Source: Sipunculus nudus (Eukaryota > Annelida > Sipuncula > Golfingiida > Sipunculidae). Taken from it: a stretch of DNA of 64,000 nt. The notes beneath the pieces are model-generated. The model saw nothing but the letters and a program-made list of their open reading frames with translations, searched no databases and had not been told where the DNA came from. Of this stretch, positions 35,790 to 48,000 are shown in pieces. The stretch's first letter is position 1; each line of letters starts with the position of its first letter. The stretch lies in contig CM049322.1 of NCBI GenBank assembly GCA_026874595.1, forward strand, positions 43,590,840-43,654,839. The letters are read 5' to 3'. The position numbers and the translations under genes were made by a program.

Positions 35790-37230
35790 TTTGCATGACA
35801 AAATCATTTTTTTATCATTTTAGAGGTCTTACGCTCAGTACCTACTCAAATTGACCTTACAGTCAACCCGGTTTAAACCATTTCCTGAATCACAGTCGCA
35901 GCTGATGTTTCAATGTATGAAAGACTAGGAAAAATAACATAAGAACTCTTACGGAAGGACAAAAGAAAAATAAATAAATTCGATCTTCAGAAAAACATTT
36001 CTTCTATAAATACCATTGTATTTGTAACAACCTGCATTACCCATGTAATATTTTTTTCTTTTTTTTTCTTTTTATAGAAAGATTATTCGTACATTAATGT
36101 GACTACCGTTGCGTTCATTATAAAAGATGCAGTACATCAGATAAGTGTATAGTTCCATATTACCACGATCACCTTATTTGATCTCCGAAAATACGACATT
36201 TATAATTGGGTTAATCGATTTATTTCTTTTAAATATATTTTCCTGTTATGCATTTAGGATTTTCTTTCTCATAGGTGAACAGTAAGGCATATTCTCAAGA
36301 TTGCTGTGTCAATTCGCAAAGTCACAAGAAGTAAATGAATGAAGTCAATGACAGTCAGTTATACTGACCATGCTTCAAGAATATGACTACAATAATAAAA
36401 GAACAAGAATATGATATTGTGATCACAGAGATTATTTGACGATATAAGCTTAATACATGAAGTGAATTTTGAAAAGCATGTCTGACAACGCCAACTCTAT
36501 GCACTGTTTAAAAACGGAAACATTCAAGCATTACAGTATTATTACAATTGCGTTTCCTGATTTGATTAAGAAGCTAATATATACACAGCACCTGTTTTTT
36601 ACCATGTCAGATTGGTACACTATTTACAGGAATGGTTGAATCAGAATTGGAGTTGCCACGCATCAGCCCCAAAAATGGCCCTCAAAGTGCCGTGATTGGG
36701 TAATAGTGATAGCAGGAGTCGTGATCCACTGCGGGCGGGGTATCTTCCACCTGCTTCAGTCCTGCCCATACCAGAAACCAAAAATATCATCATTGGATGA
36801 TGCGCGAATAGTATTCGAGCAAGCACTCTGACCTAATTTATGTTAATCGAAAGAAAAACACACCTCTACTAGCAATGTGAAAAACAAACGCTTCGATTCC
36901 CAGAAACAGTGCTGGCTAATGGTTCTGGAGATTTATGCAAAAGAAATATTATTTGCAGTAACGACCACGGAATATCCTTGATTTTGTATACCTATCACGG
37001 ATTCCTCTTTCAAATACTAACAATATGGTCCAGTTCTTTCTAAGACGTATATTTATATATGCAGTACAAATTTAAAATTACGACCACCAAGGGAACCTCG
37101 ATAAATTGGTAGCAGTTGGGCGACTACGCAAGGTTTTTCACTAAGTTCAGTAAAGGTGAGAGAGCAACTTCGACAGTTTCGATGCACAACTTGGACCAAT
37201 TCTCTTCATGTTTTCCATGAGGACAGACTA
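35790..37230. other. unassigned intergenic sequence
   Basis: AT-rich. A GC-richer patch at 36640-36830 is open on the minus strand but shows no domain. Confidence 0.35.
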
Positions 37231-37233
37231 TAT

Positions 37234-37236
<3 letters not shown>

Positions 37237-37297
<61 letters not shown>
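37237..37297. repeat. (TA)n microsatellite
   Basis: Pure TA tract; frames across it translate to Tyr-Ile repeats and are artefacts. Confidence 0.95.
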
Positions 37298-37299
<2 letters not shown>

Positions 37300-37379
37300 C
37301 CAGGGCCCCCATGCTTGTTGTGTTGCTTGTTGTGTTGTATGCTGGCGGTGTAATGATAATGAAGCTAGATGGAGATGGA

Positions 37380-37425
37380 AAAACTATATGGTGTATTTTT
37401 TCACACTTTTGTGTGAGCATCAGGT
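37380..37425 (-). ncRNA. second hammerhead-like motif
   Basis: Minus strand: CTGATGC (37417-37423), stem TCACAC-AAAA-GTGTGA (37401-37416), then an A-rich linker. The order matches hammerhead conserved core 1 plus stem II, but a clear GAAA core 2 is missing. Compare the motif at 856-890; both lie within about 140 bases of (TA)n. Confidence 0.25.
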
Positions 37426-37498
37426 AACCGGCTCTGCTTATTTTTAAATAAACTCTTGCAATGACACCAATTAATGTATGAAGCATAGATAAGGCGAA

Positions 37499-37499
<1 letters not shown>

Positions 37500-37548
<49 letters not shown>
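37500..37548. repeat. (TA)n microsatellite
   Basis: Pure TA tract. Confidence 0.95.
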
Positions 37549-37551
<3 letters not shown>

Positions 37552-38139
37552 TGTATGGGAAATCACTAAATACATACCTTATTATATAAAACCTGATAAC
37601 ATCGAAACTGACTATTAATCAAATGACACCACACCTAAAAGTCACATTCCAGGTTATTTATCCAAAAATGGGCTCAAGAGGTTGGATTAGCCATGCTTGT
37701 GATGCGCTTAGTCCTCATCTATACAGGCTTCGAAAACGATGCCGACCAGACATGTTTAATAAGTATGTTATTAGTGTTAATTTAATTTATACTGTTTAAT
37801 CATCGAGAGTCTGGTGTTGACATAACACAAGTGAAACAATGAATATCTAGAGAGAAAATGGTCTAGAGAAGTGTAAGCCAATATAAAGTCACAGAGAGAA
37901 ATGAGAACATTACTTCATATATAATATCATTGGTACACTTCATCTATAATTCTGAGTGTTTGATCTTTGTTATTATATATTTATATATAATATTTATAAT
38001 ATATTTTATATTATATATATACAGCAAGGACTACAAAATGTTTTTCTTATGGTAATAAAATAAATATTACTTCAAAGGATGTCAAAAGCTTGAGATAACT
38101 GATATTTTGCATATTGATGAGACAAAGGAAAGAAAAAAA

Positions 38140-38900
38140 AATAATAATGTAGCTAGAGCCTTGTGCTGATTGTGCTGCCAACTCCACGTTATTGGTGTAA
38201 TGATAATGAAGCATGCGTTCTCTGCTGGTTTTGATGCATATGCTGTCATCTCTACGTGACTAGTGTATTGATAATGTAGTTCGAATCCAGTACCAGATGT
38301 GTTGGCCTCTGTGGGGGAATGGTTTATACAGATGATATTTATGCTGTTTGTGCTGCCATCTCCGGGCCACTGTTATAATGAAAATAGGGCTACAGATTCG
38401 GCTGAGGGTTGTCTGTGCTGCCATCTGGTTGAGTTGCTTATGCATCAGTCTTTTGGCTAATGGTGTAATGATAATTGATTTATAGTCCTGTGCTGGAAGC
38501 AAATGCTGCTTGTGCTGCCCTGTATAGAGTCATCGTCTAACAGATATAATGTTGTGTGTCTTGTTGTGGTGAATATGCTCTCTGGGTTACTCTTGCCATG
38601 ATAATGGAGCTAGGGCTATGTGTCTGTTGTGTTGCTTGATAGGTGTGTTGTCAAATGTTTACGGCACTGGTGCATTGATAATTGAATTAGAGACGGATGA
38701 TATATGATATTGTGTTGATGTTTGCGGTTGCTGTAGAGGCTGTATGGTGACAGAGGTTGTTATCGCCTGTTAGGACGTATATGTGTTTGTGAGGTTTTGT
38801 GGCATGGTTGTACCGGCTGTGTGGGGAAATAAACTGTTATCGCCTCTACGTATATGAGATTGAGTGGTCTTGTTCCTTGTCTTAATATCAGGAGTGGTTG
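38140..38900 (+). repeat. degenerate minisatellite (TGTGCTGCCATCTC / GGTGTAATGATAATG units)
   Basis: Irregular units carry a TGTGCTGCCATCTC-like phrase and a GGTGTAATGATAATGAAGC-like phrase at intervals of roughly 65-90 bases. They become less recognisable beyond 38700, where GGTTGTACCGNCTGTGTGGGG recurs. A related single unit lies at 37303-37365, next to the upstream (TA)n. Confidence 0.55.
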
Positions 38901-38995
38901 TACCGATTGTTTGGGGAGACAGGGTCTTACGTGTTATTTGTATAAATTATATTTCCTATTGACGTAAATATCCGATTTGAGTGTTCACTATGGTG

Positions 38996-39037
38996 ATATA
39001 TATATTTATATATATATGTGTGTGTGTGTGTGTGTGA
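38996..39037. repeat. compound (TA)n(TG)n microsatellite
   Basis: Short TA repeats pass into about nine TG units. Confidence 0.9.
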
Positions 39038-39159
39038 TTAATCATCTGATTTACAAGGGAAATCAAAGGATCATTTTTAGGGGTACGTCATTATTTTGTT
39101 AGTTTATATATGAACTAGGATTTTGATAAGTTCTTGGATGGTATTTATGGGTTCTAGAT

Positions 39160-40330
39160 CTAACCGAAGATTAGGCCTTGAAGTGTAAAGGTAACATCAC
39201 TGCCACAGAGGTATCTTTAAAAAGTGTGCAAAATATTAAAAGACTAATGAATGATGGAATAACAAAAGAATTGAACTTGAGTATTTTAATGATGCCGCTT
39301 TGGAAATGACTGCTTGTTTAAATGATCGGTAACACTCGGGAGAGTTATCAGAGAGCTAAAAAGAAATATTTATTAAGCTTTTAGAAGAAAACAGGTAAGA
39401 ACAAAGTATTTATAGAATCCTGGAGACCAGTAGGCTGCAACCTCTCTGGAACAAATGGTGGACCAAAGTGGATGAAGAGTCAGTGTAAGTCAGTACAAAT
39501 ATTTGGATTTATGTGGAATAAGGTTTGTAAAAAAATTGTATCAACAGGAGAAAAATGCTAAAACGGTATGAAATGATTAAAAAATATACAGATATTAGAA
39601 CAGGAGTCTATCTTATAGGTTGATCCGTATAAGCCGCAAACCATGTAACTGGCAAAAATTATTGTGAGACGAGGATATCGAATCTAATGAAGGTATATCA
39701 GAGGAGCATATCATATTTACAACTAAAGGTATTACAAATATACAATCTTTGTCTTCAAAATATGTTAATGATATAATGGCGGAACAAATATCAACTGAAC
39801 CCTCATCATTGGTCAAGTTAAAACATACAATACAGGATGATAATATCAACTGGGAGATTCGTTTTGGAGCCATCAAAAATCTCATTGAATATGTACTCAA
39901 GGGAATTCTTATTTTAAATACTCGATAACTTATTACCAACCAATAGTTCACTGTACAAATGGAAGTTAGTTGATAGTTACCGATGCTCTTATTGCTTCAT
40001 AGAATTAAAGACCAAGGAACACACTTTTCTATGAATGTTTTGTAACAAAAAATCTATATTTTTGAATAGTGGATTGGATATAATCAAATGGAGTGGTTAT
40101 GTCAATAACCTTAAACACAGAATTGTATGGGATGTTTCCAATTAAGAATAACCTTTTATTAAATCAATTTACATTTAAATCGTGTGTATATCAAAGAAGA
40201 AAGGAATTTAATCAGAACACAATCAATTTGATGCAAGTTTATTTTAAGGAGATTGAAATATATACAGAACATTGAACATATAATAGTAAATCAGAAATAT
40301 AAGATGACTGCACATTTTAAAAAAAATGAG
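39160..40330 (+). pseudogene. LINE ORF2 3' relic (L1/Tx1-like C-terminus)
   Basis: Scattered plus-strand frames read as the part of a LINE polyprotein downstream of the RT palm. There is QPLWNKWWTKVDEESV near 39440. From 39927 comes NLLPTNSSLYKWKLVD followed by SYRCSYCFIELKTKEHTF, the CxxC...EH half of the C-terminal zinc-binding motif. After a one-base frameshift the expected YEC Cys appears at about 40030. From 40093 the hydrophobic tail (NNLLLNQFTFKSCVY) leads to an amphipathic end at about 40330. Stops and frameshifts are frequent. The element is an old 5'-truncated copy; catalytic domains are not visible. Confidence 0.6.
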
Positions 40331-40339
40331 AAACAAAGG

Positions 40340-41815
40340 AAAAAATTATAACATACAGTGGCATTGTAGTTTTAGTATTAAAAGTAAAAGCAAGGGGAAA
40401 ATGAATTCTGTAAAGACCACTAGAATATATGTATATACTGGATATGCAAATTTCAAGGATCGAAAATTTGAAGTATAGTTGGAATAATATCCAGGCGATG
40501 TGCTTCGTATATATTGTATTTGATGTCTGTGTAAATTATTATTGAAATGAATATTGTATGATTTTTCCGCAACATAATTTATTTTAAAAGATGAACTAGG
40601 TTTGATCTCATTGTTTTATACAACACTGACGCCCGAATGATATCTTTATTTTGGTGATAACATTTACAATACTTCCCGGATAGTAATGGTGCATAACTAC
40701 ACCCTTTCCTTAAGTTTATTAATCTTTCCGTCAGATTGCCAAACATTTATATTCAAATTTGAGGTTGTCTGTTAAAAATACACCATGGGACAAGGTATAT
40801 ATAGTTTTACTATACATTTCTCGCTCTCCCAGTAGATTAGATGCATCAATATACAGGTAGTTTATATTGCAGAAACGAAAGTGTAAATTTATCAGATAAA
40901 ATTATTAGATTTTATGTATGTTTCTCTTATCATTTGTCAATTATCACTTATCAATCTCATCTGGATGATTAAATTCAGTATTTTGATCCATTTCCTTTGA
41001 AAGAAACATTTTAAAAGTAAGTAGCGGTACGGAAAAAGTGAATGCAGCATATAACCATTGCGTTAGAAGTGTATTCAGCTACACTTGAAAGTGTATTCAG
41101 CCCGACGCTTAGGTCACATTTTGCCATCTATTACTGCATCGTGTAGGATCGAAGCTATTGGACGGTGATTATTTTTTTATAAGCAATGAATATCCCTAAT
41201 CATGGAAGAATAATGTGACATTTATTTCCTTAAATGTTAAGTTTACGTATTTTGCATAATATGTCTGTAATATTCACGATGCAATTTGCCTAAAGCAAAG
41301 CTTTCGCTACAATGAACTTGATTATATCAATGTACAATGATTTCGTATTATTATAGTTAGTCTTTTTTAGGCTGCCTATATTTCAAGAAATAATATTTTT
41401 TGGGACACATAATATATCACACATTGAATTCAACCTTTTTTTCTTTCTTATCTCTATATATTAAAATGCTTCAGTTTGATTATTGGATCTAATGCAAGCA
41501 TATTTGTCTGTTCCGTACAAGTATACGTGTCTATTTTTTTCTTGCTTAAAGGAATTAACGATTTCGGCAAGCATGTCTGCCAGTTATGAATGTCTTACTG
41601 TTTGTTTGCTGTTTGAAGGAATCATAAATTTCAGTAAGCACGTCGGTCAGTTCTGTCTATCTGATGCTTGCCGGAATCCAATATGTTGGTAAATTTCGAA
41701 TATATGTTTTTTAGTACCTGGTGAAAATCATTGGAAATTTTCGATTTCAAGATAATGACCAATTGTTGGTCTGTTACGTATGTATGACTGTTTTCTTGTT
41801 TGTGTGTCTCCCTGT
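40340..41815. other. unassigned AT-rich sequence
   Basis: No gene seen. Around 41545-41660 two diverged copies of a phrase like GGAATTAACGATTTCGGCA-AGCATGTCTGCCAG occur about 80 bases apart. Confidence 0.35.
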
Positions 41816-41821
41816 CTACAG

Positions 41822-42279
41822 TCTACAGGCCACAGTTTTGCAGCAATCGCTTGGAATCTTATGAAGAGGATGGAAAACTAGAAGTCCAAGAAGCCTATGG
41901 TTTGTTCAATACCGATCAAAAGTTAAATTAACCAGAAAACCTTACATTCTTATTTTCAATCTGTTGTTCTGTTGTTATAAGTTCCGTTTCTTTAAATATA
42001 CCATTAAATTGGCAATTGCCATTTCTGCCGTTGTTTCCTGTCCGGCAACTTCCGTGCACTGCAATAAAAATAATCTATAATAAATAAAAAATTTAAATAT
42101 TATACAGCAAACAAAACAATTATATAGTAGTAATGAAAATAACCGTGATGTTAACTTGTGACTGAATATATTAATGATTACTAGGAGGTCAGGTACTCCC
42201 TGAAGGAGGCCTTAGAAAAGTACACTGTGTTCAAGAAGTCAATAAGAAGCTATACTTGGTTCCTGCGCCAGCATCAAAG
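41822..42279 (+). CDS. candidate two-exon gene fragment, unknown protein
   Basis: A strong pyrimidine-rich acceptor (TGTGTCTCCCTGTCTACAG) precedes an open segment at 41822-41899 encoding YRPQFCSNRLESYEEDGKLE and then VQEAY, ending in a G/GTTTGT donor. A second segment at 42185-42279, after a weaker acceptor (GATTACTAG), continues in matching phase with GQVLPEGGLRKVHCVQEVNK and then KLYLVPAPASK, and can end at AAG/GTTCTG. The junction would restore a Gly codon. The amino-acid composition is host-like and unlike the surrounding noise. I recognise no domain and found no flanking exons, so this may be part of an unidentified gene or coincidence. Confidence 0.25.
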
Positions 42280-42319
42280 GTTCTGCTAACATCATCATAT
42301 TCAGCATTATGTCATGTGT

Positions 42320-43010
42320 GAAAGAGCACATGATCTTTCCACATCACTCTCATCCATAATAACCACTGGACCTAGACTTGTTCACCCTATCCCCTAAGTT
42401 GCCCAGCCCAAGGAGAGCGCTACTGGAACTAGGCCCTGTTACATCATTTCAGGTAAAAATGACACAGGACTGATTATATAAACAAGTTAATACACATCAG
42501 CAAAACTAAATGACTGTGATTATGACATTTTCTGAGCCTAGAATCCCATGGTTCACACATACACATGGTCTCCTGCTCGGAAAACCTACGGGAGACTACA
42601 GGCTCTTAGAGCTGGAACTGCATAATTCCAGTCAACTGAAAATTTCTTAGAGTCTAGAACAACCCTGTGACTACATCAACCAAGTCTCTACAGTTGTTTT
42701 AAATATCTTAGTGACAAATTTGGGCAAATTTGTTTTATGCAAAATGCTGTTTTCAGCTGGCAGTTTAACCAGTTTATAAATCCTGTTGCCAAGAACTCAC
42801 TTCTCCCTGTCTAGAACTTGCAGTGTATAAATAAATGCTTGTATTTTAGCAAGTTTTTGACTTATAACGATTTCTATCTCTTGTTTAAATGTAATATATC
42901 TAGATAAGTTATTATGGCATTTCAGCCAAGCAGAAAGATATTTCTGCCCGTTAGACTGGTTTTCTGCCTTATTCTGCCATCGGCAAGCAGTAATATTTTT
43001 CTGCCAGGCA
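42320..43010. other. unassigned sequence
   Basis: Between 42930 and 43030 TTTCTGCC/GGCAGAAA motifs recur in both orientations (for example CAGAAAGATATTTCTGCCCG and TTTCTGCCAGGCAGAAA), a small cluster of inverted repeats. Otherwise nothing recognised. Confidence 0.4.
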
Positions 43011-43014
43011 GAAA

Positions 43015-43780
43015 ACCAGCCCTGGCTGCTGGGAAGGTTAATCCATGGATTGGGCACAATGCTGCTTGGAAGGTTAATCGATAGATTTTCGAGTTAATGC
43101 TGCTTGGGAGCCTAATCTATAGATTGGGTACAATGTTGCTCTGAAGGTTAATCAACAGAGTGGGTACAATCCTGACTTGCAAGCTCAATCTACAACTTCG
43201 GTAGCTTAATCGACAGATTGGGAATAAATGCTGCTAATGAGCTCTATCCATAGATTGGGTACAAATCTGAAGGTTAATCGACAGATTCGTTGTTAATCCA
43301 TCTAGGTAGCTTAATACACGGATTAGTTACCAATGCTGCTGGATTGCTGAATCCACGGATTGGGTGTTAATTATTCTTAGATGCTTAATCCACAGATTGG
43401 ATAAAATGTTGCTAGGGAGTTTAATTCACGGATCGGATACAATGCTGGTATGAAGCTTAAGCCGCGCATTTGGTACAATCCAAGCAAGCTCAATCGACAT
43501 ATTGGGTACGATGCTGCTAGGAAGCTCAATCGACAGATTGGGAGTGCTGGTTGGGAGATTAATCCATAGGTTGGGTACAATACTGCTGAGAAGATTCCTC
43601 CATGAAATGGGTACAATGCTGCTATGAAGGTTAATCCATGGGTTGGCACAATGCTGCTAGGAAGGTTAATCAACGTATTGGAAGTTAAGACTGCTAGGGT
43701 GCTTAATCCATATATTTGGTACAATGCTGCTAGGAAGCTCAATTTACGGATTGGTTGCTAGAAGTTCTAGGAAGCTTAAT
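43015..43780. repeat. ~36-bp minisatellite, about 20 units
   Basis: Degenerate tandem units, each built of a GAAGGTTAATCNATAGATT-like phrase and a GGGTACAATGCTGCTAG-like phrase. Units are near 36-38 bases. Because 36 is a multiple of three, the minus strand stays open for 121 codons with a 12-residue periodicity (LAALYPICGLSF-like). There is no evidence that this is translated. Confidence 0.85.
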
Positions 43781-44561
43781 TATAAGTCCACCGATTCAGT
43801 ATGGATGCTGCATTACAAGCGTTAGTATTATCATACAGAATCCTTTTTCTTTTCATCCAAATAATTGTTTGTGTTTTCATGCCTTCTTGACCATATGGTA
43901 AGATTCTTTCTCCAGCTTTTAATCATACATTATTAAAATTAAGTTTCTACAGATTAAATTGTATTTTTATCATGTGTAATTTACATACCAACAGTTTCAA
44001 TAGCCCTTTTGGCATGTTAATCAGCTCACATTAAACTGGTTCTAATGTTCTCCCTCTAATCAAGGCTGCTACAAAGCCGTTACAGAAAAATGAAAAGAAG
44101 AGAAAAACATTTATCGTGGTAATACATTTTTCCAAAAAAAATTGTCCATGATGAAAAGGTTAAATGAATGGAAAAAAAATAAATAAAAGATTACTATAAA
44201 GTCAGATGCTATAATGTTAATGGAAAGACAAATGTTTTGATGGTCATTAATGACCCAGGTCAATTTTCAAACCCTTTCCCACACCAATAGCCCAGTCTCT
44301 GTAAAGATCTCTCTGTACATAATAAATAAAGTATTAAATTGAAAAAAGTATGATAGGAAACATTTTTTTATTAAAACTCTCACAACGGTACACATAAATA
44401 CATGGCTGGGATCATTTAGACCCCAAGTGTTCGCGTGAAGGTTAAAACACTCCGACACTGCACAAAGGCTGTTTGTTTGGTTTATATCCGCGTGCTTATA
44501 ACGTGTGTTGTGGCGGGGGGGGGGGGCTACAAAAATTCTTAAAGACATCTATTAAGGACAT

Positions 44562-44867
44562 CTAGTGGAGAGTCTGACGAACAAGAAGACGTTTTGTAAC
44601 TGATGACCATTCATCTTCCGCATATATGTTACCAAACATCATGATTTGTCCTTTTGACAACCTTTCTGTGTTTACTAACAGCTTTTGAATAGCAGGCTCA
44701 TACATGGAAGACATAGGCGTTTTAAGAAAATTCCGAGTGTTTATTAATATGTAAACAGAGTGAGCCAAAATTGAACAAATTCTATGGAAACGTATGTGAA
44801 AAACTTGTTTAAATATCTCAGAGTACTCTTTTATAAAATATACCCCTAAACGAACAAGTAGATGCAT
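44562..44867 (-). CDS. hypothetical 101-aa ORF downstream of the BTB gene
   Basis: A complete minus-strand frame (ATG at 44867, Kozak-like GAAAATGC) encodes a largely helical, basic protein. It has an amphipathic segment FKQVFHIRFHRICSILAHSV followed by a region ending GQIMMFGNIYAEDEWSSV. It lies only 222 bases beyond the stop of the BTB gene on the same strand, so it could also be 3' UTR of that gene. No family is recognised; a passing resemblance to a MOB-type helix is too weak to use. The composition is more protein-like than most frames here. Confidence 0.25.
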   Translation of the reverse strand: MHLLVRLGVYFIKEYSEIFKQVFHIRFHRICSILAHSVYILINTRNFLKTPMSSMYEPAIQKLLVNTERLSKGQIMMFGNIYAEDEWSSVTKRLLVRQTLH

Positions 44868-45088
44868 TTTCTCAAAGATTTAGCATTCGTGATTCTCTAA
44901 AACACAAGGCGTTTTAGGGAGGGAGAGGTTTGCATTAAACATATAGCATCCAATGATTCCAATCATGACAGTACCAATTAGATAGCTTTAGAATATGTGG
45001 TTTCATAATGCATGTGTGGTCTACATCGGACAGTCTTCGTAAAGATGTTAATTTTGCTTTTTTTTTCAATTATATCAATCTCTCTATT

Positions 45089-48000
45089 TCAATTAATGTT
45101 TAAAGCCATTAATTTGTCATGAATACTTTGGAAACGTCTACCTGTGCAGGTTTGGCACAGGTACATGTCAACTTTTTTTTTCAGGACTTTTCTATATTGG
45201 AGATCATAGTCATATTCTTCTCTGTAGACTTTAGCAACTGGTTCTGCCTTATAACCACACTGTACGCATTCTTCTTTCTTACAAGTGTTACATTTTCTTT
45301 TAAGCATAGTCTCCACTTTTATCTCTTTCACAGCTTCTATGATAGGTTCATACCGCTCAAGCTTATCAAGAAGAATTTCGGCTGAGGTACCAGTGAACAT
45401 TTGTGCAAAGCCAAGCTGCCTCTTCAAATTTGTGACTGGGGTTTGTTTAGCGAACCTCATACATGAAGCCCTAAGAGCTGGCAAACTGTATTCTTCTGCC
45501 AGCAATAGATTTCTGATAGAGGCCGGTTTGGTGAGCAGATGTTTTTCACACAACTCAATAACTGTCTTCATCTGATATTCCCTTGCTAAGGGAAGTAGAG
45601 CTGTAATTTTTTCTCCTGTGGAAATAAAAAATATAATTAGAAATAAATAAAATAGAATGGTTATATTCCTCATTAATAGATTACATAACGGAAACGGAAT
45701 ATAAAAAAATAACATTAAAGCTTAAATAAAAATTAGAAATGTCTTCGATGATTCTCCCTGTACTACTGTTTAAAAGACACTTCTTGTTTTAGAGCCAGGA
45801 TTTTTAAAATGGAGTCTGAGTTTGACGGAATGCTCAACAAATGAGCATACAAATGTATTATATGTGTACGCGTGTCTGTTTATGCTCCCTTTGCCTTTTG
45901 GTACCTGTTCTAGTAAAGTAAGGTAACCCACCGGATTGTTAAGACTCCCAGCGGCAAATAAAAGTTTTTTTTATGAACTTTTTAATGGAAAGATCGTAAG
46001 GAATCTGGGGCCAGATTTCGGCAAAGAAAACTGGTGTTCAAAGATGGTTCTCTGGAATTGTGGACGGTCCTGGACAGGATTCTTTCTCTAATGGACATGT
46101 TGGAAAACATTCTTTGGGCATTAGGATAATGCTGCCTGATCTATAGGTTACACCGACACATATATTTTAGCTCTCTTTTATGTTTAATATGTCCGCATAT
46201 TGCTCCTATACAAACCGAGATTCTTGTCATTCCTGTTCGAGTTCCCGGTCGCTTTTCTCTCGCTCTATCTATTATAAGCCAGAAAATGCAACAATTTGTG
46301 CCTCGATTTCAAGTCATTATGCGGTTCACGTCGACGAAACAAGGTGACGCCACCGGCCACTGCCAAAGCCAGGAAAATCGGTCCCTCTGTCGGCCTACCT
46401 CTGGCTTTCTCTTTATGTGTTCTAAAACAACCGAACCCTTTCCATAATATAGGTCACTATTTAGGTTAATCCCTTAAGTACAGCCCACCTATTTGCCATT
46501 TATATTTCATTCGAGATGCATCCAGTGATCAATGTCCTGCCCTTTAGCCTGGTCCTATCAATAGGGTCCTCACGGTTTCCTGGGAAATAATATGGCGGTG
46601 TTGTAAGACATCAGGCCTACTATCCGTCAGCTATCATCAATTGGACTGACCCATTGTTAAGCAGGCTGGCCTACAGCAGGGAATGTGAGACCTCCTCACT
46701 CTTCTGCGTGCACTTGAATGACGCAGAGGTGGGCCACCCACGTCTCGCCAGCACTAGGTTTAGTCATTTAGACGTGTTAAGGGCCTAAAGGATAATCAAC
46801 ATAAGGCGAAGTTAATGGCCTGCCGGGACACTTCTAACATCCTGTTTATCACGTTTAATTATAAGACTGGCAGTATATATATCAAGGACACATATTTCGG
46901 CAAATTGGTAATTTAAACCTAATATTCCGTGTTGTTTTCTATTATCTATGGGGAAAAACCCTACAGTGTAGCCCATATACACTATGGATGCGTTTTTGCG
47001 AGCTTTTTGGTAGGTTGTGAACATAATGTGTTTGCTTAATTGCACTAAAACGCTTCTTTGTCAAAAACAAAATGGCGTCTCTGAAATGACGAAATCATTG
47101 TCAACATTTGTCGCGTTTCTAAAAAATATGCGGGTGTTTTTTTTAATTAAAAATGTTGGTTAACAGATGTTAAGACCCACAAACAGAATATCCCTAGTAA
47201 GCTTGCTAAGGTTTTATGTTCTTTAATGCGACTATGTTGAACCCGTTTACATTCACTGCCCAAATACACTTATGATGTATAGGCCCCGGAACTTTCATTT
47301 TGTACGAGGGCCTTATAAACCATCTTCAATCTGTGCAAAACAACTCTCAAGACCGTGCTCGGTTCAGCTTGATTCGACCACTGGTTCAACCAAAGCCCTG
47401 AACCGGGATGCCAAAACACGTTTTGTCGTAACCAAACGTACAACCAAACTTTGGTCAGAGCACGAAACACGCCCTATGTTGTACGTTCATTATTTTCTGC
47501 TATCTGCCAGGAAAACGGCTTTGCGAATCGCTACAGATGCCCATTTTTCGGCCAGGGTTATTTACACAAACATATGATCACATTGCTTTTTCTCCTGATA
47601 GGTGATATGATAGAAAATGATAGATGAAATGTTGATCAAATTCATGATGCTGTTCTTCAGCACACATCCAAACACGGAATTGACTGAAAAAAAAACAATG
47701 TCCTTCGCTTCCTGATAGGTTAAAATGTATATCAAGAGGATTTGTATTCAGTGTCATAGGATAAGGATGTGCAAGGTGTATGGATCTATGGAAACTTTTG
47801 AAACTGTCCATGTTTCCATCAAACCGCAGTATTATTTCTCTTCTGATTTTCAGTGAGAACAATCCATAATTTCGTAAGATAATACTATGGCTATATTAAG
47901 TTACTTTTAATAAAGACAGGTAAACGAATGGAGTATGTGCATGCAATATAACGGACCACGTCACGTTTCTAGATAAGCTACTGGCCTGAGAGCGAAGGTC

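Noticed and set aside
37124-37486. Proteins with Tyr-Ile repeats here and at other TA tracts
   Set aside because: Direct translation of (TA)n microsatellites.
43377-43742. 121-residue repeat protein on the minus strand
   Set aside because: Explained by the ~36-bp minisatellite; many units outside this frame contain stops.
47578-47862. 94-residue minus-strand frame inside the BTB intron as an additional exon
   Set aside because: No splice-site pair in phase and no domain; the two BTB exons already join perfectly.
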